Origin: Pseudomonas sp. JQ170C
GTDB lineage: Bacteria > Pseudomonadota > Gammaproteobacteria > Pseudomonadales > Pseudomonadaceae
Length of the DNA stretch: 64,000 nucleotides
Direction of reading: 5' to 3'
NCBI RefSeq assembly: GCF_035581345.1
Contig: NZ_CP141608.1
Span: 1,568,001 to 1,632,000, forward strand
Shown: positions 46,174 to 56,727 of the stretch, piece after piece
Layout of the letters: each line of letters begins with the position of its first letter
Position numbering within the stretch: position 1 is the first letter of the stretch
The notes under the pieces: model-generated
The model's input: the letters and a program-made list of their open reading frames with translations, nothing else
Told to the model about the DNA's origin: nothing
The model's database searches: none
Translations under genes and position numbers: made by a program

Positions 46174-47559
46174 TTACAGGTGCAGGGCGTGGCCCAGTGC
46201 TCGCAATGCCGCTTCCTGCACCGCCTCGCCGAGGGTCGGGTGGGCATGGATAGTGCCGGCTACATCCTCAAGGCGTGCGCCCATTTCCAGTGACTGGGCA
46301 AACGCGGTCGATAGCTCCGAGACGCCGACGCCCACCGCCTGCCAACCCAGGATCAGGTGGTTGTCGCGGCGGGCGACCACGCGCACAAAACCGCTTTTCG
46401 ATTCCAGGGTCATGGCCCGGCCATTGGCGGCAAACGGGAACTGCGCAACGATGCAGTCCAGGCCGTCCTGTTCGGCGTTCTCCGGGGTCTTGCCAACCAC
46501 CACCAGTTCCGGGTCGGTGAAGCACACGGCAGCAATGGCGCTGGGCTCGAAGCGGCGAGTCTTGCCGGCGATGATCTCGGCGACCATTTCGCCCTGGGCC
46601 ATGGCCCGGTGGGCGAGCATCGGTTCGCCGCTCAGGTCGCCAATGGCCCAGACGTTGCGCATGCTGGTCTGGCAGCGTTCGTCGATGGCCACGGCGGAGC
46701 CGTTCATCTTCAGGTCCAGGCATTCCAGGTTGAAGCCCTGGGTGCGTGGTTTGCGACCCACGGCGACCAGCACCTGGTCGGTGTCCAGTTGCAGCAGCTC
46801 GCCGGCTGGATCGCGTACCTGCAGGCGCTGGTGCTCGGCATCGAAACCTTCGACGCTGTGCTTGAGGTAGAGCGTGATGCCAAGCTTCTTGATCGACTCG
46901 GCCACCGGCGCCGTCAGCTCGCTGTCGTAGGTGGGCAGGATGCGTTCGCGGGCCTCGACCACGCTGACGTCAACGCCGAGCTTGCGATAGGCGATGCCCA
47001 GCTCCAGGCCGATGTAACCGCCGCCCACCACCGTCAGGTGCTTGGGCAGTGCCTTGGGCGCCAGGGCTTCGGTGGACGAGATGATCGCGCCGCCCAGGGG
47101 CAGCATTGGCAGCTCGACACTGCTGGAGCCGGTCGCCAGCAACAGATGCTCGCACTGGATGCGCTGGCCATCGACTTCGACGTTCTTGCCGTCGAGGATC
47201 TTCGCCCAGCCGTGGATCACCTTGACCCCGTGCTTTTTCAGCAAGGCGGCGACGCCGCTGGTCAGGCGATCGACGATGCCGTCTTTCCAGGCCACGCTCT
47301 GGCCGATGTCCAGGCTCGGTGGCGACACCTTGATGCCCAGGCTCGACTGCTGGCTATGATGCCGGGTTTGATGAAACTGCTCGGCCACATGGATCAGTGC
47401 CTTGGACGGGATGCAGCCGATGTTCAGGCAGGTGCCGCCCAGGGCCTGGCCCTCGACCAGCACGGTCGGGATGCCAAGTTGACCGGCGCGGATCGCCGCG
47501 ACATAACCGCCAGGGCCGCCACCGATAATCAGCAGGGTAGTGTTTTGCGTCTGTTGCAT
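46174..47559 (-). CDS. lpdV: Dihydrolipoamide dehydrogenase LpdV (E3 of branched-chain complex)
   Basis: A 461-residue flavoprotein, closely matching the LPD-Val of P. putida: MQQT start, [20 protein letters not shown] (FAD site), the redox disulfide in [35 protein letters not shown] (NAD site) and the C-terminal catalytic [18 protein letters not shown] (His-Glu pair). It reoxidises lipoamide in the branched-chain keto acid dehydrogenase. ATG 47559 fits the known protein; the bkdB stop is two bases upstream. Last gene of bkdA1-bkdA2-bkdB-lpdV. Confidence 0.96.
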   Translation of the reverse strand: MQQTQNTTLLIIGGGPGGYVAAIRAGQLGIPTVLVEGQALGGTCLNIGCIPSKALIHVAEQFHQTRHHSQQSSLGIKVSPPSLDIGQSVAWKDGIVDRLTSGVAALLKKHGVKVIHGWAKILDGKNVEVDGQRIQCEHLLLATGSSSVELPMLPLGGAIISSTEALAPKALPKHLTVVGGGYIGLELGIAYRKLGVDVSVVEARERILPTYDSELTAPVAESIKKLGITLYLKHSVEGFDAEHQRLQVRDPAGELLQLDTDQVLVAVGRKPRTQGFNLECLDLKMNGSAVAIDERCQTSMRNVWAIGDLSGEPMLAHRAMAQGEMVAEIIAGKTRRFEPSAIAAVCFTDPELVVVGKTPENAEQDGLDCIVAQFPFAANGRAMTLESKSGFVRVVARRDNHLILGWQAVGVGVSELSTAFAQSLEMGARLEDVAGTIHAHPTLGEAVQEAALRALGHALHL

Positions 47560-47561
47560 GG

Positions 47562-48854
47562 TCACTCCACAAACAGGCTGGCGGGTTGTTCGAGCAGGCC
47601 GCGGATGGCCTGGATGAAGAGCGCTGCGTCCATGCCATCGACCACGCGATGATCGAAGGACGAGGACAGGTTCATCATCTTGCGGATCACGATCTGGCCG
47701 TTGATCACCATCGGCCGTTCGACCATGCGGTTGACCCCGACGATAGCGACCTCCGGCGTGTTGACCACCGGCGTCGAGACGATGCCGCCAAGAGCGCCGA
47801 GGCTGGTCAGGGTGATGGTCGAGCCCGTCAGTTCTTCACGGCTGGCCTTGTTGGTGCGGGCGGCATTGGCCAGGCGCACGATTTCGCTTGCGTTGCTCCA
47901 TAGGCTGCCGGCCTCGGCGTGACGCACCACCGGCACCATCAGGCCGTTGTCGCCCTGGGTGGCGATACCGACATGCACCGCACCGTGGCGGGTGATGACC
48001 TGGGCTTCGTCGTCGTAGGTGGCGTTGATCTGCGGGAACTCACGCAGGGCAACGACCATGGCGCGCACCAGGAAGGGCAGCAGGGTCAGCTTGCCGCGGC
48101 TGTCGCCCCACTTCTTGTTCAGGTGCAGGCGCAGTTCTTCCAGGGCGGTGACGTCGATTTCTTCGACATAGCTGAAGTGCGCGACGCGACGCTTGGCATC
48201 CTGCATGCGCTGGGCGATCTTGCGGCGCAGGCCGATCACCGGGATCTGTTCGCTGTCGCTGCGCTTGGCGTAGCCGGACGCGCTCTGGGTGTGGGTGGTC
48301 GGCTGGGTGAGGAAGGCATCCAGGTCTTCATGCAGGATGCGCCCGGCCGGGCCGCTGCCGTGTACGTAGCGCAGTTCGATGCCGGCATCCAGGGCGCGCT
48401 TGCGCACGGCCGGGGAGGCGAGGGGACGCTCGCTGGCATCGCGCGGGACAATGGGGGCGGGCTGGTGGGTGGTGAGCGCCGGGACCGGGGTGGCTGCCGC
48501 TGCCGGGGTGGCGGCAGGGGCGGCTGGAGCGGGAGCCGGAGCCGGAGCCGGCTCGGCTGAGGCGCTGGCGTCTTCGCGGGGCGAGCCCGCTCCTCCCGGA
48601 TGGTTGCCGGCGCCTTCGACTTCGATGCGGATCAGCTCGCTGCCCACGGCCATGACTTCACCCGGCTGGCCACCCAGGGCCAGGACCTTGCCGCTGACCG
48701 GCGAAGGGATTTCCACGGTAGCCTTGTCGGTCATGACGTCGGCCACGACCTGGTCTTCGGTGACGGTATCGCCGACTTTGACGAACCATTCCACCAGTTC
48801 AACTTGTGCGATGCCTTCACCGATATCCGGCATCTTGATGACGTGCGTGCCCAT
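47562..48854 (-). CDS. bkdB: Branched-chain keto acid dehydrogenase E2 (dihydrolipoyl transacylase) BkdB
   Basis: A 430-residue E2. A single lipoyl domain (about 1-80; lipoyl Lys44 in [15 protein letters not shown]), an Ala/Pro-rich linker (about 82-135), a peripheral subunit-binding domain ([20 protein letters not shown] onward, about 145-185) and a C-terminal acyltransferase domain (catalytic [15 protein letters not shown]). It carries acyl groups from E1 to CoA. Oddly, the first part of the linker ([12 protein letters not shown], residues 84-95) is encoded by a REP-like sequence. The start ATG directly abuts the bkdA2 stop. Confidence 0.96.
   Translation of the reverse strand: MGTHVIKMPDIGEGIAQVELVEWFVKVGDTVTEDQVVADVMTDKATVEIPSPVSGKVLALGGQPGEVMAVGSELIRIEVEGAGNHPGGAGSPREDASASAEPAPAPAPAPAAPAATPAAAATPVPALTTHQPAPIVPRDASERPLASPAVRKRALDAGIELRYVHGSGPAGRILHEDLDAFLTQPTTHTQSASGYAKRSDSEQIPVIGLRRKIAQRMQDAKRRVAHFSYVEEIDVTALEELRLHLNKKWGDSRGKLTLLPFLVRAMVVALREFPQINATYDDEAQVITRHGAVHVGIATQGDNGLMVPVVRHAEAGSLWSNASEIVRLANAARTNKASREELTGSTITLTSLGALGGIVSTPVVNTPEVAIVGVNRMVERPMVINGQIVIRKMMNLSSSFDHRVVDGMDAALFIQAIRGLLEQPASLFVE
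48575..48594. repeat. REP unit inside the bkdB coding sequence
   Basis: CGCGGGGCGAGCCCGCTCCT matches the REP core of this genome with one change (GGGCGAGCC for GGGCAAGCC). It is read in frame in the flexible linker between lipoyl and subunit-binding domains. Confidence 0.75.
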
Positions 48855-49913
48855 TCAGACCTCCATGACCCGTTTCAATGCCGCGCCCACTCGTGAGGGG
48901 CCGGGGAAGTACGCCCATTCCTGCGCGTGCGGGTAGGGAGTGTCCCAGCCGGTAACGCGTTCGATCGGGGCTTCAAGGTGATGGAAGCAGTGTTCCTGGA
49001 CCAGCGAGATCAGCTCGGCGCCAAAGCCGCAGGTGCGGGTGGCTTCGTGAACCACCACGCAGCGGCCGGTCTTTTTCACCGAGTTGACGATGGTTTCCAG
49101 GTCCAGTGGCCACAGACTGCGCAGGTCGATGACTTCGGCGTCGACGCCGGTTTCTTCGGCAGCGACCTGGGACACGTACACGGTGGTGCCGTAGGTCAGC
49201 ACGGTCACGTCATTGCCCGGGCGGGTGATGGCGGCCTTGTCCAGCGGCACGGTGTAGTAGCCGTCGGGTACGGCGCTGGCCGGGTGTTTCGACCACGGGG
49301 TTACCGGGCGGTCGTGGTGGCCGTCGAACGGGCCGTTGTACAGGCGCTTGGGCTCCAGGAAGATCACCGGGTCATCGTTCTCGATCGAGGCGATCAGCAG
49401 GCCTTTTGCGTCGTAGGGGTTGGAAGGCATCACGGTGCGCAGGCCGCACACCTGGGTGAACATCGCCTCCGGGCTCTGGCTGTGGGTCTGGCCGCCGTAA
49501 ATGCCGCCGCCGCAAGGCATGCGCAGGGTCAGCGGGGCCACGAACTCGCCGGCCGAGCGATAGCGCAGGCGAGCCATCTCGGAAACGATCTGGTCGGAGG
49601 CCGGGTAGAAGTAGTCGGCGAACTGGATCTCGACCACCGGACGCAGGCCGTAGGCACCCATGCCCACGGCGGTGCCGACGATGCCGCTTTCGGAGATCGG
49701 CGCATCGAACACGCGCGACTTGCCGTATTTGGTCTGCAGGCCTTCGGTGCAGCGGAACACGCCGCCGAAGTAGCCCACGTCCTGGCCGTAGACGACCACG
49801 TTGTCATCGCGCTCAAGCATGATGTCCATGGCCGAGCGCAGGGCCTGGATCATGGTCATGGTGGTAGTCGCCATGGCGGTGTCCAACTGAATTGAAGTGT
49901 TGTGATCGTTCAT
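48855..49913 (-). CDS. bkdA2: Branched-chain keto acid dehydrogenase E1 beta subunit BkdA2
   Basis: A 352-residue transketolase-like beta subunit. MTMIQALRSAMDIMLERDDN, VVVYGQDVGYFGGVFRCTEG, FDAPISESGIVGTAVGMGAY, EIQFADYFYPASDQIVSEMA, and the C-terminal transketolase domain (VVVHEATRTCGFGAELISLV) follow the family. It forms E1 alpha2beta2 with BkdA1, using thiamine diphosphate. The start lies one base after the bkdA1 stop, indicating coupled translation. Confidence 0.96.
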   Translation of the reverse strand: MNDHNTSIQLDTAMATTTMTMIQALRSAMDIMLERDDNVVVYGQDVGYFGGVFRCTEGLQTKYGKSRVFDAPISESGIVGTAVGMGAYGLRPVVEIQFADYFYPASDQIVSEMARLRYRSAGEFVAPLTLRMPCGGGIYGGQTHSQSPEAMFTQVCGLRTVMPSNPYDAKGLLIASIENDDPVIFLEPKRLYNGPFDGHHDRPVTPWSKHPASAVPDGYYTVPLDKAAITRPGNDVTVLTYGTTVYVSQVAAEETGVDAEVIDLRSLWPLDLETIVNSVKKTGRCVVVHEATRTCGFGAELISLVQEHCFHHLEAPIERVTGWDTPYPHAQEWAYFPGPSRVGAALKRVMEV

Positions 49914-49914
49914 G

Positions 49915-51153
<1,239 letters not shown>

Positions 51154-51349
51154 TTACGCTCGCTCTGTCTTGTGTTTTTGTTGAGCTTTGAAGCGGTCGC
51201 TGCTGAATCTCTGGCTTGTGACCAGGGGGTCAGCCTTGTCCTACATGATATTCGGGCGCCTGAAGAATATTTCTCTCAAGTTCATTGCCTTTGTTCTGGC
51301 TTGCGGATAAACATTCCTTATAAAGACAAAAAACAGGTGAAATTCTCTC

Positions 51350-51835
51350 ATGCGCAAACTGGATCGTACGGACATCGGCATTCTCAACAGCCTTCAGGAA
51401 AACGCGCGGATCACCAACGCAGAGCTGGCGCGCTCGGTAAACCTGTCGCCCACCCCGTGTTTCAACCGGGTAAAAGCCATGGAAGAGATGGGCGTGATCC
51501 GCCAGCAAGTGACCCTGCTGGCGCCGGAGGTGTTGGGGCTGGACGTCAATGTGTTCATTCATGTCAGCCTTGAAAAGCAGGTGGAGCAATCCCTGCACCG
51601 ATTCGAGGAAGAGATTGCCGAGCGCCCGGAGGTCATGGAGTGCTACTTGATGACCGGCGACCCTGACTACTTGCTGCGGGTGCTACTGCCCAGCATCCAG
51701 GCGCTGGAGCGGTTTCTCGATTACCTGACGCGCTTGCCGGGGGTGGCCAACATCCGTTCGAGCTTTGCCTTGAAACAGGTGCGCTACAAGACGGCATTGC
51801 CGTTGCCGGCCAACGGCCTGACCTTGCCAGTGTAG
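51350..51835 (+). CDS. bkdR: Lrp/AsnC-family activator BkdR
   Basis: A 161-residue feast/famine regulator. N-terminal HTH (about 1-60; [40 protein letters not shown]) and C-terminal RAM effector domain (about 70-150; [20 protein letters not shown]). In P. putida BkdR activates the bkd operon with branched-chain amino acids as effectors. It is divergent from bkdA1. Its TAG stop codon is part of the REP unit (GTAGGAGC) that follows, so the last codons may have been set by REP insertion. Confidence 0.95.
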   Translation: MRKLDRTDIGILNSLQENARITNAELARSVNLSPTPCFNRVKAMEEMGVIRQQVTLLAPEVLGLDVNVFIHVSLEKQVEQSLHRFEEEIAERPEVMECYLMTGDPDYLLRVLLPSIQALERFLDYLTRLPGVANIRSSFALKQVRYKTALPLPANGLTLPV

Positions 51836-51901
51836 GAGCGGGCTTGCCCCGCGATGCGGTGTATCTGAACGATCGCTATCGCGGGGCAAGCCCGCTCCTA
51901 C
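51832..51901. repeat. REP pair (inverted) after bkdR
   Basis: GTAGGAGCGGGCTTGCCCCG and, after a 26-bp loop, CGCGGGGCAAGCCCGCTCCT. The unit overlaps the bkdR stop codon. Confidence 0.93.
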
Positions 51902-52015
51902 GGTGTGTGGAAAATTACGATCATATCCGTCATGGCTGCTTGAAATTTTGAACGCCTAGCGCCTATGTTGTAGCTGTCGCCGTTCCCGGCATGCGAAAAC
52001 AAAAAGGATAGTGTC

Positions 52016-53359
52016 ATGACGACCAGTGGCCAGCGTTCTCTCGCGGAGCGATTGACGGGCATTGATGAGATCGAGTGCATCACACCGGACCTCAACGGTG
52101 TGCCGCGCGGCAAGGTAATGACCGCTGAAGGATTTCTTGAAGGCCGCCGTTTGCAGATGGCCCGTGGTGTATTGCTGCAATGCATCATGGGCGGTTATCC
52201 ACCGGCGCGCTTCTACGGCAGTGATGATGGTGACCTGGCGCTGGTGGCCGATGCTCAGCAGATCCACCGCCTGCCCTGGAGTGACGAGCCCCGCGCGCTG
52301 GCCATCTGTGATGCCGTCGAGCTGAGCGGGGAAAGTTCGGGGCTGTCTTCTCGTGGCCTGCTCAAGGCGGTGATCGCCCGCTATGCCGCCCGTGGCCTGG
52401 CGCCGGTAGTGGCTACCGAGCTTGAGTTCTTTGTCTTCGCACCGAACAGTGACCCCACTCAACCCTTCCTGCCGCCACTGGGCAAGGATGGCCGCCGCGA
52501 AGAGGGCTACTCGGCCTTCAGCGTCAGCTCCAACAATGGCCTGCGCCCGTTCTTCAATGAGGTCTACCGCTGCATGGAGGCCCTGGGGCTGCCGCGCGAT
52601 ACCTTCATGCACGAGATGGGTGTCAGCCAGTTCGAGATCAACTTGCTGCACGGTGATCCGTTGCTGTTGGCCGACCAGACCTTGCTGTTCAAGCACCTGC
52701 TCAAGGAAGTGGCGCTCAAGCACGGCCTGACCGTGGTGTGCATGGCCAAGCCGCTGGCGCACACGCCGGGCAGTTCCATGCACATTCACCAGAGCCTGGT
52801 GGAGATCGAAGGCGGGCGTAATGTGTTCAGCGATGCCGATGGCAAGCCGACCGCGACCTTCCATCATTTCATTGGTGGCTTGCAGGTGTGCATGGCCGAC
52901 TTCACGGCGCTGTTCGCACCCAACGTCAACTCCTATCAGCGCCTGTGCCACCCCTATGCCTCGCCCAACAATGCCTGCTGGTCCGAAGACAACCGCGCTG
53001 CCGGGTTGCGCATTCCAGCCAGCTCGCCGGTGGCGAGACGGGTCGAGAACCGTTTGCCCGGTGCCGACACCAACCCTTACCTGGCCATTGCCGCAAGCCT
53101 TGCCGCCGGCCTGTACGGCATCGAGCAGCAGCTGGAACCGACGGCGCCGATCCAGGGCGAGTTCGAGGTGCCGGATCATCTGAGCCTGCCTTGCACCTTG
53201 CACGCCGCCCTCGAGCGTCTGAAGCGAAGCGAGCTTGCGCGGGAACTGTTCGGCAAGGAATTCATCGAAGGCTACATCGCCACCAAGACCATGGAGCTGA
53301 CCAGTTTCTTTGATGAAATCACCCCGTGGGAGCGACGCGTACTGGCCGCGCAGGCGTAG
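52016..53359 (+). CDS. Glutamine-synthetase-family ligase (gamma-glutamylpolyamine synthetase-like)
   Basis: A 447-residue type I glutamine-synthetase-like enzyme. Metal- and ATP-site blocks are visible: VATELEFFVF (Glu), EMGVSQFEINLLHGDP, GSSMHIHQSL (catalytic His region) and RRVENRLPGADTNPYLAIAA. The N-terminal EIECITPDLNGVPRGKVM is that of the PuuA/SpuI-like group, which glutamylate putrescine or other amines, rather than the biosynthetic GlnA (no adenylylation tyrosine motif seen). AGGATA lies upstream of ATG 52016. It is followed by a terminator and is probably monocistronic. The real amine substrate is unknown. Confidence 0.82.
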   Translation: MTTSGQRSLAERLTGIDEIECITPDLNGVPRGKVMTAEGFLEGRRLQMARGVLLQCIMGGYPPARFYGSDDGDLALVADAQQIHRLPWSDEPRALAICDAVELSGESSGLSSRGLLKAVIARYAARGLAPVVATELEFFVFAPNSDPTQPFLPPLGKDGRREEGYSAFSVSSNNGLRPFFNEVYRCMEALGLPRDTFMHEMGVSQFEINLLHGDPLLLADQTLLFKHLLKEVALKHGLTVVCMAKPLAHTPGSSMHIHQSLVEIEGGRNVFSDADGKPTATFHHFIGGLQVCMADFTALFAPNVNSYQRLCHPYASPNNACWSEDNRAAGLRIPASSPVARRVENRLPGADTNPYLAIAASLAAGLYGIEQQLEPTAPIQGEFEVPDHLSLPCTLHAALERLKRSELARELFGKEFIEGYIATKTMELTSFFDEITPWERRVLAAQA

Positions 53360-53391
53360 TCATCGCCGTGGGTTGAGTGCTGATCGAAAGG

Positions 53392-53437
53392 CAGGTGGTA
53401 GACGTTCCTGATCGGAAAGTCGCCACCTGTTTTTTTT
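53392..53437 (+). terminator. Intrinsic terminator after the GS-like gene
   Basis: CAGGTGG and CCACCTG form a 7-bp stem around a partly paired loop, followed by eight T. It ends one base before an in-frame ATG of the next gene, which shows that this upstream ATG is not the real start. Confidence 0.88.
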
Positions 53438-53521
53438 ATGCCTGGCGCCTACAGCGACGGTATTTTCACTTATGCTTTCAAGCAGTTTTTCCACCTGTTC
53501 AAGGGGCCGTTAGGGACGCTG

Positions 53522-54844
53522 ATGCGACAGATCTGGAAGTCTTTTCGCGCGCTGTATTTCGCTGCGCTGATGATGTTGATCGGCTCCGGCTTGTTGAGTA
53601 CCTACCTGACCTTGAGGCTGGCTGCCGATCATGTCGACAGCCTGTGGGTGGGTGCGCTGATGGCCGCCAACTATTTTGGCCTGGCCCTGGGCGGCAAGAT
53701 CGGTCACCGGCTGATTGCCCGGGTCGGCCACATTCGTGCCTATGCCACCTGTGCGGGGATCGTCGGTGCGGCGGTGCTCGGTCATGGTCTGGTCAGTTGG
53801 TTGCCGGCCTGGCTGGTGCTGCGGGTCATTGTTGGCCTGGGGATGATGTGCCAGTACATGGTCATTGAAAGCTGGCTCAACGAGCAGGCCGATGCCAAGC
53901 AACGGGGCGCGGTGTTCAGCGGCTACATGATCTTCTCTTACCTGGGCCTGGTGCTGGGGCAACTGATTCTGGTCGCGCATCCGCAATTGGGACCGGAGCT
54001 GCTGATGCTGGTCGCCATGTGCTTTGCCTTGTGTCTGGTGCCTGTTGCGCTTACCCGGCGCATTCACCCGGCGCCGTTGCGCCCGGCGCCAATGGAGCCG
54101 CGGTTCTTTATCGAGCGGGTGCCGCAGTCGTTGAGCACCGTGCTGGGTTCCGGGCTGATTGTCGGCTCCTTCTATGGCCTGGCGCCCTTGTATGCCGCCA
54201 AGCAAGGACTGGCGACTGAGCAGATCGGCCTGTACATGGGCTGCTGCATTTTCGCTGGCCTGTTGGTGCAGTGGCCGCTGGGGTGGTTGTCGGACCGTTA
54301 TGACCGGGCCTTGTTGATTCGCTGCGTAGCCATTGGCCTGGTCGTGACTGCCTTGCCTCTGGCGATCATGCCCACCGTGCCTATGGTCGTGTTGTTCGGC
54401 GCAGGCTTTGCCGTATCGCTCCTGCAGTTCAGCCTGTATCCCCTGGCGGTAGCGTTTTCCAACGACCACGTGGAGAGTGAGCGGCGGGTATCGCTGACGG
54501 CCATGCTGCTGGTGACCTACGGCGTGGGCGCGAGCATCGGGCCATTGGTGGCGGGTGTGCTGATGAAGTTGTTTGGCACGCAGATGCTCTACGCGTTCTT
54601 TGTGTTCTTTGCGCTGGTGCTGGTATGGCGGATTCGACCGAAAGCGGTGACCGGATTGCATCAGGTCGACGATGCGCCGCTGCATCACGTGGCGATGCCG
54701 GCGGCCGGTTCGCCCTTGTCGGCAGCCCTCGACCCGCGGGTGGATGAGCAGGTGGTGCAGGATCAGATGCAGGCGCCGGTGGCGGCGGAGGATACCGAGG
54801 GGGAAGAGGGGGAGGCTGAGGCTGACAAGCCTGCGCCGGTGTGA
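53522..54844 (+). CDS. MFS transporter (YcaD-like)
   Basis: A 440-residue major facilitator protein with twelve predicted transmembrane segments. LLSTYLTLRLAADHVDSLWV, GALMAANYFGLALGGKIGHR (cytoplasmic loop 2-3 motif) and QWPLGWLSDRYDRALLIRC (the repeated motif A in the second half) are clear. The last 60 residues are an acidic, cytoplasmic tail (EEGEAEADKPAPV end) that is not part of the transport fold. ATG 53522 was chosen because the first helix starts soon after; the frame upstream runs into the terminator. The substrate is unknown. Confidence 0.82.
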   Translation: MRQIWKSFRALYFAALMMLIGSGLLSTYLTLRLAADHVDSLWVGALMAANYFGLALGGKIGHRLIARVGHIRAYATCAGIVGAAVLGHGLVSWLPAWLVLRVIVGLGMMCQYMVIESWLNEQADAKQRGAVFSGYMIFSYLGLVLGQLILVAHPQLGPELLMLVAMCFALCLVPVALTRRIHPAPLRPAPMEPRFFIERVPQSLSTVLGSGLIVGSFYGLAPLYAAKQGLATEQIGLYMGCCIFAGLLVQWPLGWLSDRYDRALLIRCVAIGLVVTALPLAIMPTVPMVVLFGAGFAVSLLQFSLYPLAVAFSNDHVESERRVSLTAMLLVTYGVGASIGPLVAGVLMKLFGTQMLYAFFVFFALVLVWRIRPKAVTGLHQVDDAPLHHVAMPAAGSPLSAALDPRVDEQVVQDQMQAPVAAEDTEGEEGEAEADKPAPV

Positions 54845-54850
54845 TGCGAT

Positions 54851-54892
54851 CGCGGGGCAAACCCGCTCCTGCAGGAGCGGGTTTGCCCCGCG
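54851..54892. repeat. Perfect 42-bp REP palindrome
   Basis: Two 21-bp REP arms meet with no spacer: CGCGGGGCAAACCCGCTCCT and a G, then the exact complement. It lies between the converging MFS and ycgR genes. Confidence 0.95.
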
Positions 54893-54904
54893 AGGGTTTA
54901 CCGA

Positions 54905-55648
54905 TCAGTAATCGTCTTTATCGAAGCGCCGCGCTTCACGCTGCAACTGATAAACGAACGTCTCGACCTTGCGCTGCATCTGCCCGTTCAGGTTGTGGAA
55001 CCGCACTCCGGCAAAGGTAGCGTTCAAGCGCTCTTCAAAGTGCAGGTGGCGCAGCTCCACCTCAACCTGCGACAACCCCAGTGGCGCGCCGGTGGCAAAC
55101 TTCTCGTACACCTGACCCAGTTGCAGACGCTCCTCGACGTTGCCGTCAAAGCGCAGCTTGCAGCCGGTCGCCGAGATATCCAGCAGTTTGCCCTTGAGCT
55201 CGCCCTTGCCCTTGAGCTTGTCGCCGTCGAGCTTGATATCGACCAATTGCGACAGCTTCAGCGCGGCGCGGAAGGCATTGCGGCGCTGGTGATAGGCGAC
55301 CTCGGTGGGCAGTGCGCCCCGGTAGCAGCGGTGGCCATCGACCTCGCTGATGGTCAGCGGGGTGTTGCACTCCCAGGCGATGCGCACGCCATCGTGAAAG
55401 CCCTCGACGCGAAACGGCTCGCCGTTCTCGAGAAAGCGTTCGCCGTCGCGGGGGATCATTTCATCAAAGGCCAGGCGATTGCCTTCGCGGTCGACTTCGA
55501 CCACGTAGCTCTGGAAGCGCTGGCTGCGTTCGTGAAAGGTGATGATCAGCGGGTCATGGCTCTCTAGCAGCGACCGCAGATTGGCGGCAATTTCCAACGG
55601 GGTGGTGAGCACCTTTGGAGGCTGCGGAGCTTCAGCTTCATTGAACAC
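54905..55648 (-). CDS. ycgR: Flagellar brake protein YcgR (PilZ domain)
   Basis: A 247-residue cyclic-di-GMP effector that slows the flagellar motor. The N-terminal YcgR domain (about 15-115) is followed by a PilZ domain (about 120-240). The c-di-GMP motifs are intact: RRNAFR (RxxxR) and DISATGCKL (D/NxSxxG). GTG 55648 is the only usable start before the domain; GGAG is 11 bases upstream, a long spacing. It lies 80 bp after flgN on the same strand and is probably in the flgM-flgN-ycgR operon. Confidence 0.9.
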   Translation of the reverse strand: MFNEAEAPQPPKVLTTPLEIAANLRSLLESHDPLIITFHERSQRFQSYVVEVDREGNRLAFDEMIPRDGERFLENGEPFRVEGFHDGVRIAWECNTPLTISEVDGHRCYRGALPTEVAYHQRRNAFRAALKLSQLVDIKLDGDKLKGKGELKGKLLDISATGCKLRFDGNVEERLQLGQVYEKFATGAPLGLSQVEVELRHLHFEERLNATFAGVRFHNLNGQMQRKVETFVYQLQREARRFDKDDY

Positions 55649-55728
55649 GGGTAATCAATCTCCAGGCAAAAACGACACACGCAAGTTACGGCATTTTGCC
55701 AGTATGTTCCGTGCCTTGATACAGGGAA

Positions 55729-56196
55729 TCAAGCCTGGCTGAGGGCCCGTGGCTTGGCGAGAGGCGAGGTCGAGCCGCGGCTGTCGTAGAGCGTCGGTGA
55801 TTCGCCGCCCATGAGGATTCTGATCTGGTTGGCCGTGGTCTTCTGCTGGATCTGGATCGACTGGCCATTGCCTTCGTTGATGGCCTGGCAGTCGGCGAGC
55901 AGTTTGCCCAGCTCGTCCAGGCGCTGCAGCAGGCTGGTGCCCAGGTGCGATTGCGCGGCCAGTTGCTCGACGCCCTGGCGGTCCTGGCTCAGGCCCAGGC
56001 TTGCGAGCAATTCACTACGCCGCCGGCCTTGCTGATCGAGCAGGATCACCAGCGACTGCTTGCGTGCCAGGAGGTTTTCCAGCAGGGGCATGTCGCGACC
56101 GTGCAGCGCAATCGCCTCGGTCTGCAACAATTCGAGCAGTTGTTGCGCTGGAGCAATGTCGTCTTCGATCAGTTTGAGCAGAGTAGTGTCGTGCAT
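55729..56196 (-). CDS. flgN: Flagellar export chaperone FlgN
   Basis: A 155-residue mostly helical protein of the FlgN family. It binds the hook-filament junction proteins FlgK and FlgL before export. LLKLIEDDIAPAQQLLELLQ, EAIALHGRDMPLLENLLARK and KQSLVILLDQQGRRRSELLA match pseudomonad FlgN; the C-terminal 30 residues look disordered. It follows flgM by 45 bp. Confidence 0.88.
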   Translation of the reverse strand: MHDTTLLKLIEDDIAPAQQLLELLQTEAIALHGRDMPLLENLLARKQSLVILLDQQGRRRSELLASLGLSQDRQGVEQLAAQSHLGTSLLQRLDELGKLLADCQAINEGNGQSIQIQQKTTANQIRILMGGESPTLYDSRGSTSPLAKPRALSQA

Positions 56197-56241
56197 GGCT
56201 GGCTCTTGGGTTCTAGCGTCCTGAAGTCAGCGCGCCAGGGG

Positions 56242-56559
56242 CTAGCGCTGGGCTTCGAAATTAAGCAGTTTGCTGGCGACGCGGTTGCTGTCGACCTGGT
56301 AGCTGCCGTCGGCGATGGCCTTTTTCAACTCGGCCACCCGGGCGCTGTTGACCACAGGCTGTTCGCGCAGCTGTTCGCTGACCTTTTGCAACTGCTGGGC
56401 CTCGTGGCTCAGGTGTACGGTTTCCCCGCTGGCGCTGGCTTGGGCCGTAGTGTCGGCCTTGGCCGGGGCGGCATTGGCGGCGCTTTCCTGGCTATTGCCA
56501 GTGCGCCCGGCGGTGCCAACCGACGGGGAGTTATTCAAACGACTGAAGTCGATGACCAT
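56242..56559 (-). CDS. flgM: Anti-sigma-28 factor FlgM
   Basis: A 105-residue largely disordered protein that binds FliA until it is exported through the finished hook. The start [20 protein letters not shown] and the C-terminal FliA-binding helices ([32 protein letters not shown]) are conserved. ATG 56559 has AGAGG upstream; an in-frame upstream extension would read through the promoter. A clear FliA promoter lies 38 bp upstream, so FlgM is under its own target sigma factor. Confidence 0.94.
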   Translation of the reverse strand: MVIDFSRLNNSPSVGTAGRTGNSQESAANAAPAKADTTAQASASGETVHLSHEAQQLQKVSEQLREQPVVNSARVAELKKAIADGSYQVDSNRVASKLLNFEAQR

Positions 56560-56596
56560 GATCAGAAAACCTCTGGGTATTTGGACGCTTGCCTTG

Positions 56597-56623
56597 TTTT
56601 CGGCCAACCCGAAAAAAACTTTA
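56597..56623 (-). promoter_or_regulatory. FliA (sigma-28) promoter of flgM-flgN
   Basis: On the minus strand TAAAGTTT-N11-GCCGAAAA; the -35 is exact and the -10 has one mismatch to GCCGATAA, with the correct spacer. Confidence 0.9.
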
Positions 56624-56727
56624 GGCGCAATTGCACGGCAACGTGCGCGGCAGGTTCCTGGCACCCAATGGGACACAGTTTAGGAAAAGCGGTTCCCGAC
56701 CGCCAGGGTTGTTCACTGTTCATGGCG

